Virus record (IMG/VR): IMGVR_UViG_3300029922_000086 | Coordinates: 1 to 55,327 of that record | Direction: 5' to 3' (one strand) | DNA: 55,327 nt | DNA from: a virus | Shown: in pieces, positions 1 to 9,053 of the stretch | Position numbering within the stretch: position 1 is the stretch's first letter | How the letters are laid out: every line of letters starts with the position of its first letter | Notes under the pieces: model-generated | What the model was told of the DNA's origin: nothing | Seen by the model: only the letters and a program-made list of their open reading frames with translations | The model's database searches: none | Position numbers and translations under genes: made by a program

Positions 1-127
1 GTGTTAGTTCCGTCTGTAAAGGAGGAATTCCAGGCAGTCCCATTAACTTGGAATTGACTATTTACTCCAACCCGTGAAGTTTCATTTACAAGAAGAACTC
101 CACTAATAGCTGCCCCATTGGTTGGTG
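1..127. repeat. Terminal overlap, left copy
   Basis: The first 127 bases are identical to 55201-55327. An open reading frame continues across the join when the two copies are merged. The simplest reading is an assembly overlap from a circular or circularly permuted molecule, not a biological direct terminal repeat, because the repeat lies inside a tail-fibre coding region. The true genome length would be 55200 bp. Confidence 0.9.
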
Positions 128-2084
128 CTACTGTTCCAGATGCAAAACCGACATTTAATCCCCCTAGGACAGACAGCTTAGAACCTGGAGCGGCATCACC
201 AATTCCTACATTACCCGCTGAAGTCAGGGTGATACCAGTACCAAATGATATTGCACTTCCTGAAGTCACAGAAGCATAGTCTATCTCAAAAAGATTAGAT
301 GTTTTTGCAAACCTAAAGTTACCATTAGAAGAGTTGCTGATAATACTTGTACCGTTGTAGTAGCAATCCCAAAACATTTCTATATTGTCACGGGTAAAAA
401 CTTGAGCTATTAAATAGGCATTGGAACCACTTCCACCAACACTCCAGCCAGTGCAATTTATATTACCGGCAAAATCTGAAATTGATCCTGTGTCAGGAGA
501 AGCTAAACCCACCCCTAATTTTCCAGGCATGATCAATCCACCGTTAGGGGGTGTCGTGCTTTGGTAAGACCCTATACTTATACCATTTGGTAATGTTAAA
601 GTTACATTACCAGTTGTTGAGCTGGCAGATATTTGGTTAGCTGTTTGAATTATCGAGGTTACTGTTCCGGCAATACCGCTTGCTTGCCAAGTTGGAAGCG
701 CGGATGCGCCGTTACTGGTTAATACCCATCCGGCATTTGACATTCCAGTCGTAGCTTGTTGAAAATTTCCGGTGCTCGTAGTTCCTGCGCAAATTGGAGC
801 ATAGGTGGTAAAAGTAGCCAATCCAGTTCCACCGCTCCCTGCTACCAGTGTTCCAGTTAAAGAGACCACACTTCCGGATCCGGCTGTTGTTAATCCTGTC
901 GATCCTCCCGTGATACTCAATACATTTGTGGCGGGTATGGCATTTCCCGAGTTTGTCGTGAAACTTGTTGGAACGGAAGCCGCTATTGAAAGAGTTGTTG
1001 AACCTCCTAGGCTAACAGTTCCTCCTCCGCTTAATCCTGTGCCCGCTGTGATAGTGAAACTTGGAATTGTCCAAGTCATCGCATTCGTTGAACCGCCTTG
1101 GGAAGTTAACAAATATCCCACTGTACCCGCTGTGATTGGCAAGTTAAAATTATAAGTTCCCGCCGCTGCTTGACCAAGAATAGAAACGGCTCCAGAAGAG
1201 CTACCCGCGATTAATAATCCTGTGAAAGTTGGAGATGATCCTGTGCCAATAGGCTGTGGTGTTGTGAATACCAAAACCCCGTTTTGTGGTGTCCCGGACG
1301 TACCATTTATTAAAACTTCATTCGCGGTACCTTGAGCAGAAACCACCCCAAAACTAGAAAGAGCAGACCATTGAGCATTCCCAAAATTATCTGCCGAAGT
1401 CATCACATAGCCAGTCGTCGCGCCTGTGGCAAATTGAAATGTGCTCGTTGCTTTTATTCCTAAGAAAACAACATTCGACCCAGTAGTAATCTCTTGAACT
1501 GTATCAATTGAACTGCCTGAAAAAACTAAACTTGCGCCGAGGGTAATTCCCTGAGCATTTGCAAGTGAACCTGTTGGATTTCCTAAAAGTGATGATGCAA
1601 CAACTTGTTGAAACTTGGCATAGGTAACCGCATGTGCGGCAATTGCAGTTGTCCCTTGTGGTCCTGTGACATCGCCTGCCAAGTTGCCGGTAAAACCCGA
1701 AGAGGTTCCAGTGGTATTTTGATTTAAAGTCGGAAAATCTGCCGCAATTGCGATGCTGGGCGCACCTGTGCCAGTGGTATTTTTTAAAATCCCCGTCCCT
1801 AGAGCCGCCAGAGAAATTCCGTTAATTCTAACAACCGTCGCGGCTGCAACTCCTCCGACCGCTGCCGCTGTTGTAACGTCTCCAGATAGTGAAGAGATCC
1901 CGCCTCCAGCCGCTGAGCTGAATGTATTCCAATCTGCTGATGAAAGCCAACCACTTGTAGTTCCGCTTGCTTGTGTCATTGCAATATTATTTGCAGTTAT
2001 CGCCAAGGGTAAACTTGCCGTTAAGCTACCGCCGGACCCTCCCGAAAATGGAGGATAAACCCCACTATAAACTCCAATAGTCAT
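1..2084 (-). CDS. Long tail fibre, N-terminal part (crosses the circle junction)
   Basis: Starts at ATG 2084, with an AGAGG about 10 bases upstream and an ATGA overlap with the preceding gene. It reads without a stop to base 1 and continues in the same frame from base 55200 to 53856, giving one protein of about 1142 aa. The sequence is rich in Gly, Thr, Ser and Ala, with recurring low-complexity beta patterns such as TAGTGLSGGG and a NVGIGDAAPGSKLSVLG segment typical of phage fibre shafts. It probably forms a trimeric receptor-binding fibre. An annotation that treats the window as linear would break this gene in two. Confidence 0.85.
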   Translation of the reverse strand, partial: MTIGVYSGVYPPFSGGSGGSLTASLPLAITANNIAMTQASGTTSGWLSSADWNTFSSAAGGGISSLSGDVTTAAAVGGVAAATVVRINGISLAALGTGILKNTTGTGAPSIAIAADFPTLNQNTTGTSSGFTGNLAGDVTGPQGTTAIAAHAVTYAKFQQVVASSLLGNPTGSLANAQGITLGASLVFSGSSIDTVQEITTGSNVVFLGIKATSTFQFATGATTGYVMTSADNFGNAQWSALSSFGVVSAQGTANEVLINGTSGTPQNGVLVFTTPQPIGTGSSPTFTGLLIAGSSSGAVSILGQAAAGTYNFNLPITAGTVGYLLTSQGGSTNAMTWTIPSFTITAGTGLSGGGTVSLGGSTTLSIAASVPTSFTTNSGNAIPATNVLSITGGSTGLTTAGSGSVVSLTGTLVAGSGGTGLATFTTYAPICAGTTSTGNFQQATTGMSNAGWVLTSNGASALPTWQASGIAGTVTSIIQTANQISASSTTGNVTLTLPNGISIGSYQSTTPPNGGLIMPGKLGVGLASPDTGSISDFAGNINCTGWSVGGSGSNAYLIAQVFTRDNIEMFWDCYYNGTSIISNSSNGNFRFAKTSNLFEIDYASVTSGSAISFGTGITLTSAGNVGIGDAAPGSKLSVLGGLNVGFASGTVAPTNGAAISGVLLVNETSRVGVNSQFQVNGTAWNSSFTDGTN

Positions 2085-3358
2085 GTGTTTGATACCTCTT
2101 CTAAAAAGATTTTAACGATTTCTGTCGAGGTAGAACTAACGATTTGAATTTGAAAACTTTGATTTGTAAGTCCAAGCGGCGCATCGAAATAGCAGTAATT
2201 TGTATTATTCCCAAAAACTCCCGTGTTGGTTACTTTTCCAGAAACAATAGTCCAGGTATCAAGAGGAATTCCATTCTCATCAAGCAGATTTACTGTTGCG
2301 CCGGCTGTTGAAGCAGAAGGAAACATTGCAAGAATTTTCAATCGTCCTTGGTAAAATCTGTAAATATTTTGAGAAGTTTGTGTGCCTGTTCCCCATGTGT
2401 AAACTTTTTCATATTGTTTAACGATTGTTGCGGAAAGGCCTGCTCCCACAATGAAACTCACGCCATCGCTTGTCACATCAAAGCAAGAAAGGCCGGAAAA
2501 ACTTTGATTCCCTAAAGCACTTGCGCGGGAAAAAGAAGTCATGGTATTTGAGCTTGCGCTGAAATTACCCACTCCATTTCCTAAGGAAAGTGCCACAACA
2601 CTTGATTGAGAATTCGTAAGATTTGAAATCGTATTTGCACCTGAAACATTCAAGTTTTGAAGTGAAGTGACAGTTTGTACGCCCGTGTTAATCGTGCTAA
2701 TTAGTTCTGTGTAAATATTTTTATGTTCAGATCCGACTATATAACCATTATTTACAACAACTTCTCTAAAGAGAAATGCGGCTGCAATCGCGTTACTAGC
2801 AATTGTGAAAACTGGACCTGTGAAATTATAAATTCCGTATCCATTTGTTTTAAATCCTAAAAAAACTCTTGTCGCGTCAATGGCTGCAAGACTTAAGACG
2901 TTATTATTTTGAAAAATTCCGCTTTGAGTAAGAACAGCGGAAGCACCAATAGAAAATTTATAGACCATTCCAAGGGTAGCAACATAGAGCGTGGTACCAG
3001 TGAGATCCATTGCAACAATATTGGAATCAAGAGCATATGTATTGGTTACTGTGGAACTTCCTGTGGAGTATAATCCAATGGTATTTCCTGTTGCGTAGTA
3101 AAAATAATAAACAGACGAAGCGCTGTACTTGAGTACTTTTGTAGGAGCGACCGTCAAAGGAACACTTACAAAAGAAAAGTTTGTCGTTTGAGAATTCGCA
3201 AGGTCGGTTGCAAAAACCATTCCTTTATTCGTAGCAAGAGCACAATAGAAAGTTGGCGTGACGCCACTGCTTCCCACGGCTATTTCCTGGATTGCCACGG
3301 CATTCACGCCGCCAAAATAAGGCAGTCCCAAGAAATTATTTAACACATAATTAATCAT
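2081..3358 (-). CDS. Tail fibre or tail-associated beta-propeller-like protein
   Basis: 425 aa, beta-rich, with repeating Gly/Ser/Thr blades such as YYFYYATGNTIGLYSTG and LYVATLGMVYKFSIG. The spacing suggests a propeller-like fold, but this is inferred from the pattern only. It lies between the baseplate/fibre genes and the long tail fibre and overlaps the latter by ATGA, so it is probably a distal tail or adhesion component. The C-terminus (TSTEIVKIFLEEVSNT) may be a small beta domain. I do not recognise a specific family. The facing plus-strand gene has its promoter region right at this start codon. Confidence 0.7.
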   Translation of the reverse strand: MINYVLNNFLGLPYFGGVNAVAIQEIAVGSSGVTPTFYCALATNKGMVFATDLANSQTTNFSFVSVPLTVAPTKVLKYSASSVYYFYYATGNTIGLYSTGSSTVTNTYALDSNIVAMDLTGTTLYVATLGMVYKFSIGASAVLTQSGIFQNNNVLSLAAIDATRVFLGFKTNGYGIYNFTGPVFTIASNAIAAAFLFREVVVNNGYIVGSEHKNIYTELISTINTGVQTVTSLQNLNVSGANTISNLTNSQSSVVALSLGNGVGNFSASSNTMTSFSRASALGNQSFSGLSCFDVTSDGVSFIVGAGLSATIVKQYEKVYTWGTGTQTSQNIYRFYQGRLKILAMFPSASTAGATVNLLDENGIPLDTWTIVSGKVTNTGVFGNNTNYCYFDAPLGLTNQSFQIQIVSSTSTEIVKIFLEEVSNT

Positions 3359-3402
3359 GTTTTTTTATGCCTCTCTTAAAATTTATTTTTCTCACTTTAT
3401 GA

Positions 3403-3408
3403 TATACT
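3403..3408 (+). promoter_or_regulatory. Extended -10 promoter candidate for the isolated plus-strand gene
   Basis: TGA-TATACT at 3400-3408 is an extended -10 element about 40 bases before the start codon at 3447. The -35 region (TTTATT near 3380) is weak. It would give the lone plus-strand gene transcription independent of the surrounding late operon. Confidence 0.4.
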
Positions 3409-3446
3409 ATGACTATATTTTATCAATAATTTTTGAGGTCATAACA

Positions 3447-4160
3447 ATGAAAAGTGTAATGATTGAGGCAAACGATAAAGAAAATGTAAACTGGAAAAAA
3501 GAAGCTTTGGCTATTTATTTTTGGCTTTTGAAATTAGAAGAAGAAAAAAATTCAGAAATTGAAGCTAAATTCAAAGAATTTGAGAAGAAAATAAAACTAT
3601 TGGAAGACTCGCCATCTATTTTCAGAGACCCCATTTTTACGCATCTTCAAAACGAACTTTATGAAGAATTTTCAAATGATGCTTCCATACGAGAAAATCT
3701 TGTGATTTTTATCTTGGTTCAAAAGATGATGAATTCCTTTAAAGAAGAATACAATTCTCTTTTGAATGATAAAACAGAAATGGAAAAATTAGTTTCTATT
3801 TCAAATGATGAAGGAATCATCAAGGATCTGACCAAGGAAATAATTGTAAATGAAAAGAAGTTAGAAAACATTTTTTCAAAGTATCAAAATCGGTCAGAAC
3901 TTATTTTTTCCACGGAGACTTTCCGCTCTGTTAATCAAAAAAGGTGGGAAATTTTTAAGGAAATGGGATACAAATACAAGACCTCGTATATGATTGATGA
4001 CGATCGTACTTGCCTTGATTCGAGGTATTTTAATTCTCTAAAGCAAATAAGAAAAATGGATGAGAATTTTGAATATGTTTGGGATGGGAAAATAAGGAGA
4101 TTTTTGTATCCGCCTGACCGACCAAATGACAGAAGTATTTTAATACCTCACGAGATTTAG
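3447..4160 (+). CDS. Lone plus-strand gene, coiled-coil with a MuF-like C-terminal signature
   Basis: 237 aa, starting at ATG 3447 with GAGG 8 bases upstream; a longer start near 3357 lacks an SD. Residues about 10-140 are charged, helical and probably coiled-coil. The C-terminus holds DDDRTCLDSRYF followed by YPPDRPNDRSILIP. This recalls, but does not prove, the DDR-C ... PP-R-DR pattern of the MuF-type head morphogenesis C-terminal domain. It is the only plus-strand gene in the late structural block, and its composition (Lys/Glu-rich) differs from its Thr/Ser-rich neighbours. It ends convergently on the next gene, sharing TTAG at 4157-4160. It could be a moron or an injected protein. Confidence 0.7.
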   Translation: MKSVMIEANDKENVNWKKEALAIYFWLLKLEEEKNSEIEAKFKEFEKKIKLLEDSPSIFRDPIFTHLQNELYEEFSNDASIRENLVIFILVQKMMNSFKEEYNSLLNDKTEMEKLVSISNDEGIIKDLTKEIIVNEKKLENIFSKYQNRSELIFSTETFRSVNQKRWEIFKEMGYKYKTSYMIDDDRTCLDSRYFNSLKQIRKMDENFEYVWDGKIRRFLYPPDRPNDRSILIPHEI

Positions 4161-5215
4161 GCTATTCTTAGAGCTTGAAGGGAGAAATGACCAGATAAAT
4201 TAGCTATTCCTGTATTCATTTTCAAATAAACTGGAATACCTGATGAAAAAGCAGAACTTACATTATAATATAATCCTGCAATAGTAACAGATGTTTGTAT
4301 AGTTGTATCCACTAAAAAACTAAGAGCATTTAATGAGAGAGCTAAGTCAGCCGTAGAAGAACCTGAATTTTCACTAATAAATAATGTACATTCAGCTTGC
4401 GTTCCCACTCCAATAGAAGTAGCGCTTCCAGTGAACATACCAGTTAATATCCAATATCCTGGTGGTAATGCAGTTAACGTAAGAATTACTTGATAAGATA
4501 CATTCGCCGAAATTACAGTGGGTCCTCCTGTAAAAATCTGTTTAAGTTCTCCTATAAACCCTGAGCCAATATCTGATGAAAGAGATTTATATCCTACCAA
4601 TTTTCCATTGGCATTAAAGGATACATTTGAATTTATTTGATTTAAAGTTGATCCACTATTTGAAAATACGGGTTGAAGTCCTTGATAAATATTTAAATCA
4701 TAATCTCGATTAGTAAATGGCGTAAAATCAAAAGAAAAACTACCAGAATAAGTAATTAAACAAATTTTAACATGGATAGCAGGATTATAAGAACCAGTTG
4801 CAATGTGCGAAAGTAAACCAGTAATTGTGTATTGATATGCATTCGGTGCGGTGGGAGAAATACCAAAAGTTGCTACCACGTATCCGCTGGCAATTCCTGT
4901 TGAAAGTAAAACAGTATTATTATTGTCAATGTTACTGTTTATATCGATATAACAAGGATATTGAGCTTCATAAGTATTTGTCGGCAAATAAGTATAGGTT
5001 GAAGTCAATAAATCTTGGCAGCGAGCTACCCCAGGATTCAAAGTAAGAATATTTGTTCCAGAGTTGAAACTGTTGAATGTTAATCCATTATAAATGCAAG
5101 GCAAATAATCAGCGGGTGAGCTCCAAGAATTTGTCTGAGTTATTGCCGTGAAATCTGCCATATCAACTTGTGCAACGAGCTGGCCAGTTTGCCATCCTTG
5201 AATTACGCGTGCCAT
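4157..5215 (-). CDS. Tail fibre/collar-like structural protein
   Basis: 352 aa. The N-terminus MARVIQGWQTGQLVAQVDM is followed by a beta-rich region full of Asn, Thr and Ser. Residues about 190-230 read like the end of a fibre shaft (GSTLNQINSNVSFNANGKL), and the C-terminal part resembles a jelly-roll-like head with alternating hydrophobic strands. It sits in the fibre gene cluster, 13 bases downstream of the preceding minus-strand gene. A role as a minor fibre or baseplate-tip protein is inferred from position and composition. No specific family is recognised. Confidence 0.7.
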   Translation of the reverse strand: MARVIQGWQTGQLVAQVDMADFTAITQTNSWSSPADYLPCIYNGLTFNSFNSGTNILTLNPGVARCQDLLTSTYTYLPTNTYEAQYPCYIDINSNIDNNNTVLLSTGIASGYVVATFGISPTAPNAYQYTITGLLSHIATGSYNPAIHVKICLITYSGSFSFDFTPFTNRDYDLNIYQGLQPVFSNSGSTLNQINSNVSFNANGKLVGYKSLSSDIGSGFIGELKQIFTGGPTVISANVSYQVILTLTALPPGYWILTGMFTGSATSIGVGTQAECTLFISENSGSSTADLALSLNALSFLVDTTIQTSVTIAGLYYNVSSAFSSGIPVYLKMNTGIANLSGHFSLQALRIA

Positions 5216-5228
5216 TTAAATAACCTCT

Positions 5229-5570
5229 TTAAGCTGGCCACCAAGAAGATGTCGTTGCATTATACTGATATTTATAATTAGTTCCAACTGCTAAAGAAGT
5301 TGGTCCAGTTCCCACGACTGTGCCCGTGAGTGTCAAAGTAGTGACAATTTGGGAAGAAACAAAACTGCAAACTTGGTCAGCTTGAGGATTCGTTGGCAAA
5401 ACAATTGTCAAAGCCGCAATTGTTCCCGCTGGATTGATAAAAGAAATGCTGTTCACAAGTGTGATTGAGTTGGTTGTCACAGGCGTGAAATAGTCACTTT
5501 TTCTAAAGAATTGACCTTGCAGTTGCAAAAAAGGGACTTGCACATTGCCAGGAATATAGTTATTAGTCAT
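5229..5570 (-). CDS. Small fibre-cluster structural protein
   Basis: 113 aa, beta-rich. It contains NSISFINPAGTIAALTIVLP and a terminal YKYQYNATTSSWWPA motif. Phage tail fibre tips and small virion proteins often show this pattern: repeated strands with a W-rich end after a short Gly/Thr linker. It is co-oriented with and close to its neighbours (11-13 base gaps). Probably a virion protein; the exact role is unknown. Confidence 0.65.
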   Translation of the reverse strand: MTNNYIPGNVQVPFLQLQGQFFRKSDYFTPVTTNSITLVNSISFINPAGTIAALTIVLPTNPQADQVCSFVSSQIVTTLTLTGTVVGTGPTSLAVGTNYKYQYNATTSSWWPA

Positions 5571-5581
5571 GTTTTTTTTCC

Positions 5582-5953
5582 TTACACGCTTTGTTTAGTG
5601 GTAATAGCGGCATATGTCCAAACACCGGTGCTAGAACCAAAAACATAATTCACTTGCACACTCAAGAAATCTCCAGCGGGAACAGTAAAAACGAGGCTTC
5701 CGGCTGCACCACCAGCGGCGGCTAAAGGATTGGAAGTGGCTAACAAAGTTGCATTATAATTGACACCGTCAGTACTACCCAATATTTGGAAATTTCCCAC
5801 AGGTGTTCCAGTCCAGCGAATTTCAATGAGACCACTGGTTACTCTGCTGAGATCTAGGGGTTGGCAAGATAAGTTTTGGGTCATTGTTGTGCTAGCAGCC
5901 CCGGACGATGTGATAAAGGTCGACGCGACTTGGACATTGGAATTGATTGTCAT
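5582..5953 (-). CDS. Small beta-sandwich virion protein
   Basis: 123 aa. Alternating strands include GLIEIRWTGTPVGNFQILGS, then DGVNYNATLL, and a C-terminal LSVQVNYVFGSSTGVWTYAAI. The layout resembles a carbohydrate-binding-like or discoidin-like beta sandwich, but that is only a fold impression. A strong AAGGAG-type SD precedes the start. It is encoded between the baseplate-attached protein and the other fibre genes, so a fibre tip or decoration role is plausible. Confidence 0.65.
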   Translation of the reverse strand: MTINSNVQVASTFITSSGAASTTMTQNLSCQPLDLSRVTSGLIEIRWTGTPVGNFQILGSTDGVNYNATLLATSNPLAAAGGAAGSLVFTVPAGDFLSVQVNYVFGSSTGVWTYAAITTKQSV

Positions 5954-6015
5954 ATTATTCTCCTTGGATTGACTGGTTTAATTGTACATGATGATTCAAG
6001 AAACAAAAAGAAAAA

Positions 6016-7410
6016 TCAAGTTACCGTGTAATTATTTGACCCTTTGAATATTCCATAGTTGAAATTAATTGTTACACTTCCCGCTGAATTTGCGGACAAT
6101 GTTCCTAAAGACGGAATTGTCATAACAGTGTCATTTGACGAAGAAATTGTTGAAAATAGAGTCAAATCTCTGGTAGCTCCTGTGTAATAGGTACCCGTAA
6201 TCGTATATGATGAAGTCCCAGGACTAAAAGATGTTCCTGTTGCAGGACTCATGGCAACGCTAACGAGCGCCGGATTTCCTATTGGATTTACGTAACCATT
6301 TGCTTGAGCCACATTTGTCGAAACAAATTCAATTGCAAAATCTTTTAATCGTGGATCATATTTCCAAGTTTGACCAAGGCTCACACTCAGTCCCAAATCA
6401 GACAAACTTTTATTGAAAATAACGCTGTATCCATATCCTTCGGGTAAAAGTTTAGCAGGAATTAAGTTGGTAAGTTCTTGCTGCAAGTCTAAAGTAATTG
6501 TTCCGCTCTGAGGAATAACGTAGATGTTCACTTGATAAATTACAGGAGTAATTCCACCGGTAAGAACAGTGGTTGCCCCTAGAGCTGATGTTCCTAAAAT
6601 CCAAATTGGAGGAAGAGCGTTCACCACTTCATTGATATAAACATAGGAAGAAATTGTTTTATTGCTTCGGTACCAAAGATATTTGCTTACAAAAAAACAT
6701 ACATCGAATTTATTTCCAGTCCTATTAACCAATAAAGAATAAAGCATGTCTAAAATCAAAGCGTAGTATGGGTTTTGGGAAGTGGGCGAAGAGGGTACGT
6801 TTGAAAGAAGACCCACGCTATTATTCAACGTGAATTCCCAATTTGATGACCCACCCGTGGGAAGAATGTTTTGATAAATTGTATTCAAATCGCCATACAA
6901 TGTTTCGAAAACTTCGGCGGTTGATTCCACATCGACGTATTCATTGGTGTATTTAGTATTGCCAAATTTATCCACATAAGATTGAAGTTGAGTGTATACA
7001 CCTTGGGGTTCGTTTCTCTTAATTAAATTATAAATATCCGTCGTTTGTGGTAATAATAAAGGTAAAATTGCTTCAAAACTAAGATAATTTGTATACGTTA
7101 TATTCGGCGAAACTCCCGTATCTGTATAAGAAATTAAAAAAGTATAATTTCCATTCTGAAGAATATAAAAATAATTCGCGTTATTGGGATCAATGACATA
7201 TGAATTAGATTGAGGAGATTGTTCGACTGTAATGGTTGCGGATGAGGAAACATCTGTTAGACTGACAGTAGGTGCTAAGGCTTGATTAAAATACCCCGTA
7301 ATAATCGAAATCGAAGCAGGAACAAAGATCGCAAAATTTCTTCCTGGTTCCGATCCGTGCCCAGTATTAAGAAAACTTTGAATATAATTTTGCGTTGTCA
7401 GCATGCTCAT
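6016..7410 (-). CDS. Baseplate/tail protein with a C-terminal Ig-like domain (gp48/I-like position)
   Basis: 464 aa. By gene order directly after the J-like protein this occupies the position of Mu gp48 or P2 gpI, which join baseplate and fibres, but it is longer than those. Residues about 120-350 are the probable structural core. The C-terminal ~80 residues (VSVAMSPATGTSFSPG ... TMTIPSLGTLSANSAG) look like a bacterial Ig-like (Big-type) domain, a common surface-adhesion add-on in tail proteins. Its start overlaps the upstream gene by ATGA. Confidence 0.7.
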   Translation of the reverse strand: MSMLTTQNYIQSFLNTGHGSEPGRNFAIFVPASISIITGYFNQALAPTVSLTDVSSSATITVEQSPQSNSYVIDPNNANYFYILQNGNYTFLISYTDTGVSPNITYTNYLSFEAILPLLLPQTTDIYNLIKRNEPQGVYTQLQSYVDKFGNTKYTNEYVDVESTAEVFETLYGDLNTIYQNILPTGGSSNWEFTLNNSVGLLSNVPSSPTSQNPYYALILDMLYSLLVNRTGNKFDVCFFVSKYLWYRSNKTISSYVYINEVVNALPPIWILGTSALGATTVLTGGITPVIYQVNIYVIPQSGTITLDLQQELTNLIPAKLLPEGYGYSVIFNKSLSDLGLSVSLGQTWKYDPRLKDFAIEFVSTNVAQANGYVNPIGNPALVSVAMSPATGTSFSPGTSSYTITGTYYTGATRDLTLFSTISSSNDTVMTIPSLGTLSANSAGSVTINFNYGIFKGSNNYTVT

Positions 7411-8678
7411 GAAAGCACCACATTCACATTAGAATAAGATGACTGCACATCATAAATAACTTTGGCGTATCCATTTCCTGAATCAAAAAGGTCATTTGTT
7501 GCAATACTTGGCAAAGGAATTGGTTGAAAATTTCCGTTATAAATTACATCTCTATCGATTAATATTCCCGCATAAATTCCCGTTTGAACTGCACTTGCGG
7601 AAAGACCTGCATCCAATGTCTGAGAAATTAAACTCATAGGAATTACTTGTGCATTATCCACGGTAATTCCACCGGGTGGAACTGAAAGAATGGCACGACG
7701 CACTTCCCTTTGAATCAATTGTTGAACTGTAAGCCCTACTGTTGGCACATTTGTGCTCAGAGTATAACCAGGAATTAATGTCACAAAAACCGTGATAGTA
7801 TTTGGAATTAAATAAGTTTCCGTTGTGGTCACGACGACAGTGTTGTTGATTGGCCGAACACTTTGAATGTAATTTGTCACAGAAGGAATTAGGGCAGCGG
7901 CTGCACGCGTGTAGGAGCCTGGAGCTTCCGTATTGATAATTGTTGTCGGATCTCCAGAGCCGCCAAAAATAACCACGTTGATTTGATTTATTCCCGCGAC
8001 AATTGTGATGTAAGTTTGAGCGAGTGTCACGCCAGACGTTTGCATCGCCCAACCGATGAAATCTTGCGCGCTTCCTCCGCCGGCAGGATTCTGAAAACCG
8101 AAAATAATTCTTGCAGCCACTTCGGAATCTGATTCAGAATTAACCCCATCCGACATGCTTTGCACAGTAAAATTAGAAACTGTTCCAATGGGGGCAGATA
8201 CAGTCAATATTGCAGCGGCTGGCACGGCAAAACCAGTTCCTAATTGAGTGCACGCGATTGGAATCGGAGTCGTGGCATAGTCTGCTGTTGTCACTACTGT
8301 CGTTTGCGTGCATTGATATGTGACGTTGGTCGTTGAATAAGTAAAAATTTGTCCTTGTGCGACGGTGACAGTGCTCCCGGGTGCGCTGGCAAATACGATT
8401 AAACCAGTTGCGGGCAAATTTGCTTGGCGCGGAGTTAAGTTTAAAGCTGCAAGTTGAGAATCGAGGTTACTTCCGCTCGCTGTTTGAGCAAATATTTGTT
8501 TTTGAAGGATGTACATGTCTTGGGATAAACCTGCACCCACGGACCCAATTGCGTTCGCTTTGAAAAACCAATCGCCCGGATTGCGCAAATCAAGAGCATT
8601 ATTTATGGCAAGAGCTGCATCTGTGTAAATGGTGGCTACTTGCTGTTGAGTTCTGAAAGGCACAATTGGTGATGACAT
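7407..8678 (-). CDS. Baseplate J-like protein (Mu gp47 / P2 gpJ family)
   Basis: 423 aa. The N-terminus, with ALAINNALDLRNPGDWFFKANA, then GSNLDSQLAALNLTPRQANL and a VTVAQGQIFTYSTTNVTYQC strand region, matches the general layout of baseplate J proteins. These form the wedge ring around the hub. A central GGGSAQDFIGWAMQTSGVTLA segment also fits the family. It lies just after the gp25/W-like gene and before the gp48-like gene, the order seen in Mu and P2 baseplates. Confidence 0.85.
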   Translation of the reverse strand: MSSPIVPFRTQQQVATIYTDAALAINNALDLRNPGDWFFKANAIGSVGAGLSQDMYILQKQIFAQTASGSNLDSQLAALNLTPRQANLPATGLIVFASAPGSTVTVAQGQIFTYSTTNVTYQCTQTTVVTTADYATTPIPIACTQLGTGFAVPAAAILTVSAPIGTVSNFTVQSMSDGVNSESDSEVAARIIFGFQNPAGGGSAQDFIGWAMQTSGVTLAQTYITIVAGINQINVVIFGGSGDPTTIINTEAPGSYTRAAAALIPSVTNYIQSVRPINNTVVVTTTETYLIPNTITVFVTLIPGYTLSTNVPTVGLTVQQLIQREVRRAILSVPPGGITVDNAQVIPMSLISQTLDAGLSASAVQTGIYAGILIDRDVIYNGNFQPIPLPSIATNDLFDSGNGYAKVIYDVQSSYSNVNVVLS

Positions 8679-8684
8679 AGGGCT

Positions 8685-9053
8685 TTATCCTTGCACGGTG
8701 TACGCAAAAGTAAACGTGTTAGCTTGGGAATCCGTTGCATTTAATTCAATAGAAAATCCGCTAATTCCTGTTCTTAATAAATTGAAATCAATATTAATTA
8801 TTCTTGAAGAATTAACCATGGGCTGAAGTGATTGAATCACTCCATTCTTTATCAAATTGACTGTTATGATTTGTCTATTCTGAACAAGTCCTGGGAAAAT
8901 GCTTCCAATATTTGTATCATATCGACATGTGCCGATGGGAGTTGATAATCTGCAATATGATTCGCCAATCCTCGAATTTTGATTGACAAGTTGTCCGCTT
9001 GAATCTGTCATCAAGTCCTGAGTATTTTGATCGAAAGCAATTCCTAAGCTCAT
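8685..9053 (-). CDS. Baseplate wedge protein, gp25/W-like (Mu gp46 position)
   Basis: 122 aa, the usual size of the gp25-like family. It starts GIAFDQNTQDLMTDSSGQLV and contains the LSTPIGTCRYDTNIGS region, where the family's conserved L-t--Ge-----GS-l segment normally lies. It forms the wedge core with the J-like protein and is followed by it after a 6-base gap. Its start overlaps the spike gene by ATGA. The identification rests on size, motif resemblance and order. Confidence 0.75.
   Translation of the reverse strand: MSLGIAFDQNTQDLMTDSSGQLVNQNSRIGESYCRLSTPIGTCRYDTNIGSIFPGLVQNRQIITVNLIKNGVIQSLQPMVNSSRIINIDFNLLRTGISGFSIELNATDSQANTFTFAYTVQG

Noticed and set aside
1-127. True direct terminal repeats
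   Set aside because: The repeat lies mid-gene in the fibre and has typical overlap size; a circular assembly is simpler.
805-1155. Plus-strand Pro/Val-rich frame, and a similar one at 1753-2058
   Set aside because: Antisense shadows of the fibre gene; Pro/Val-rich artefacts of Gly/Thr-rich coding on the other strand.
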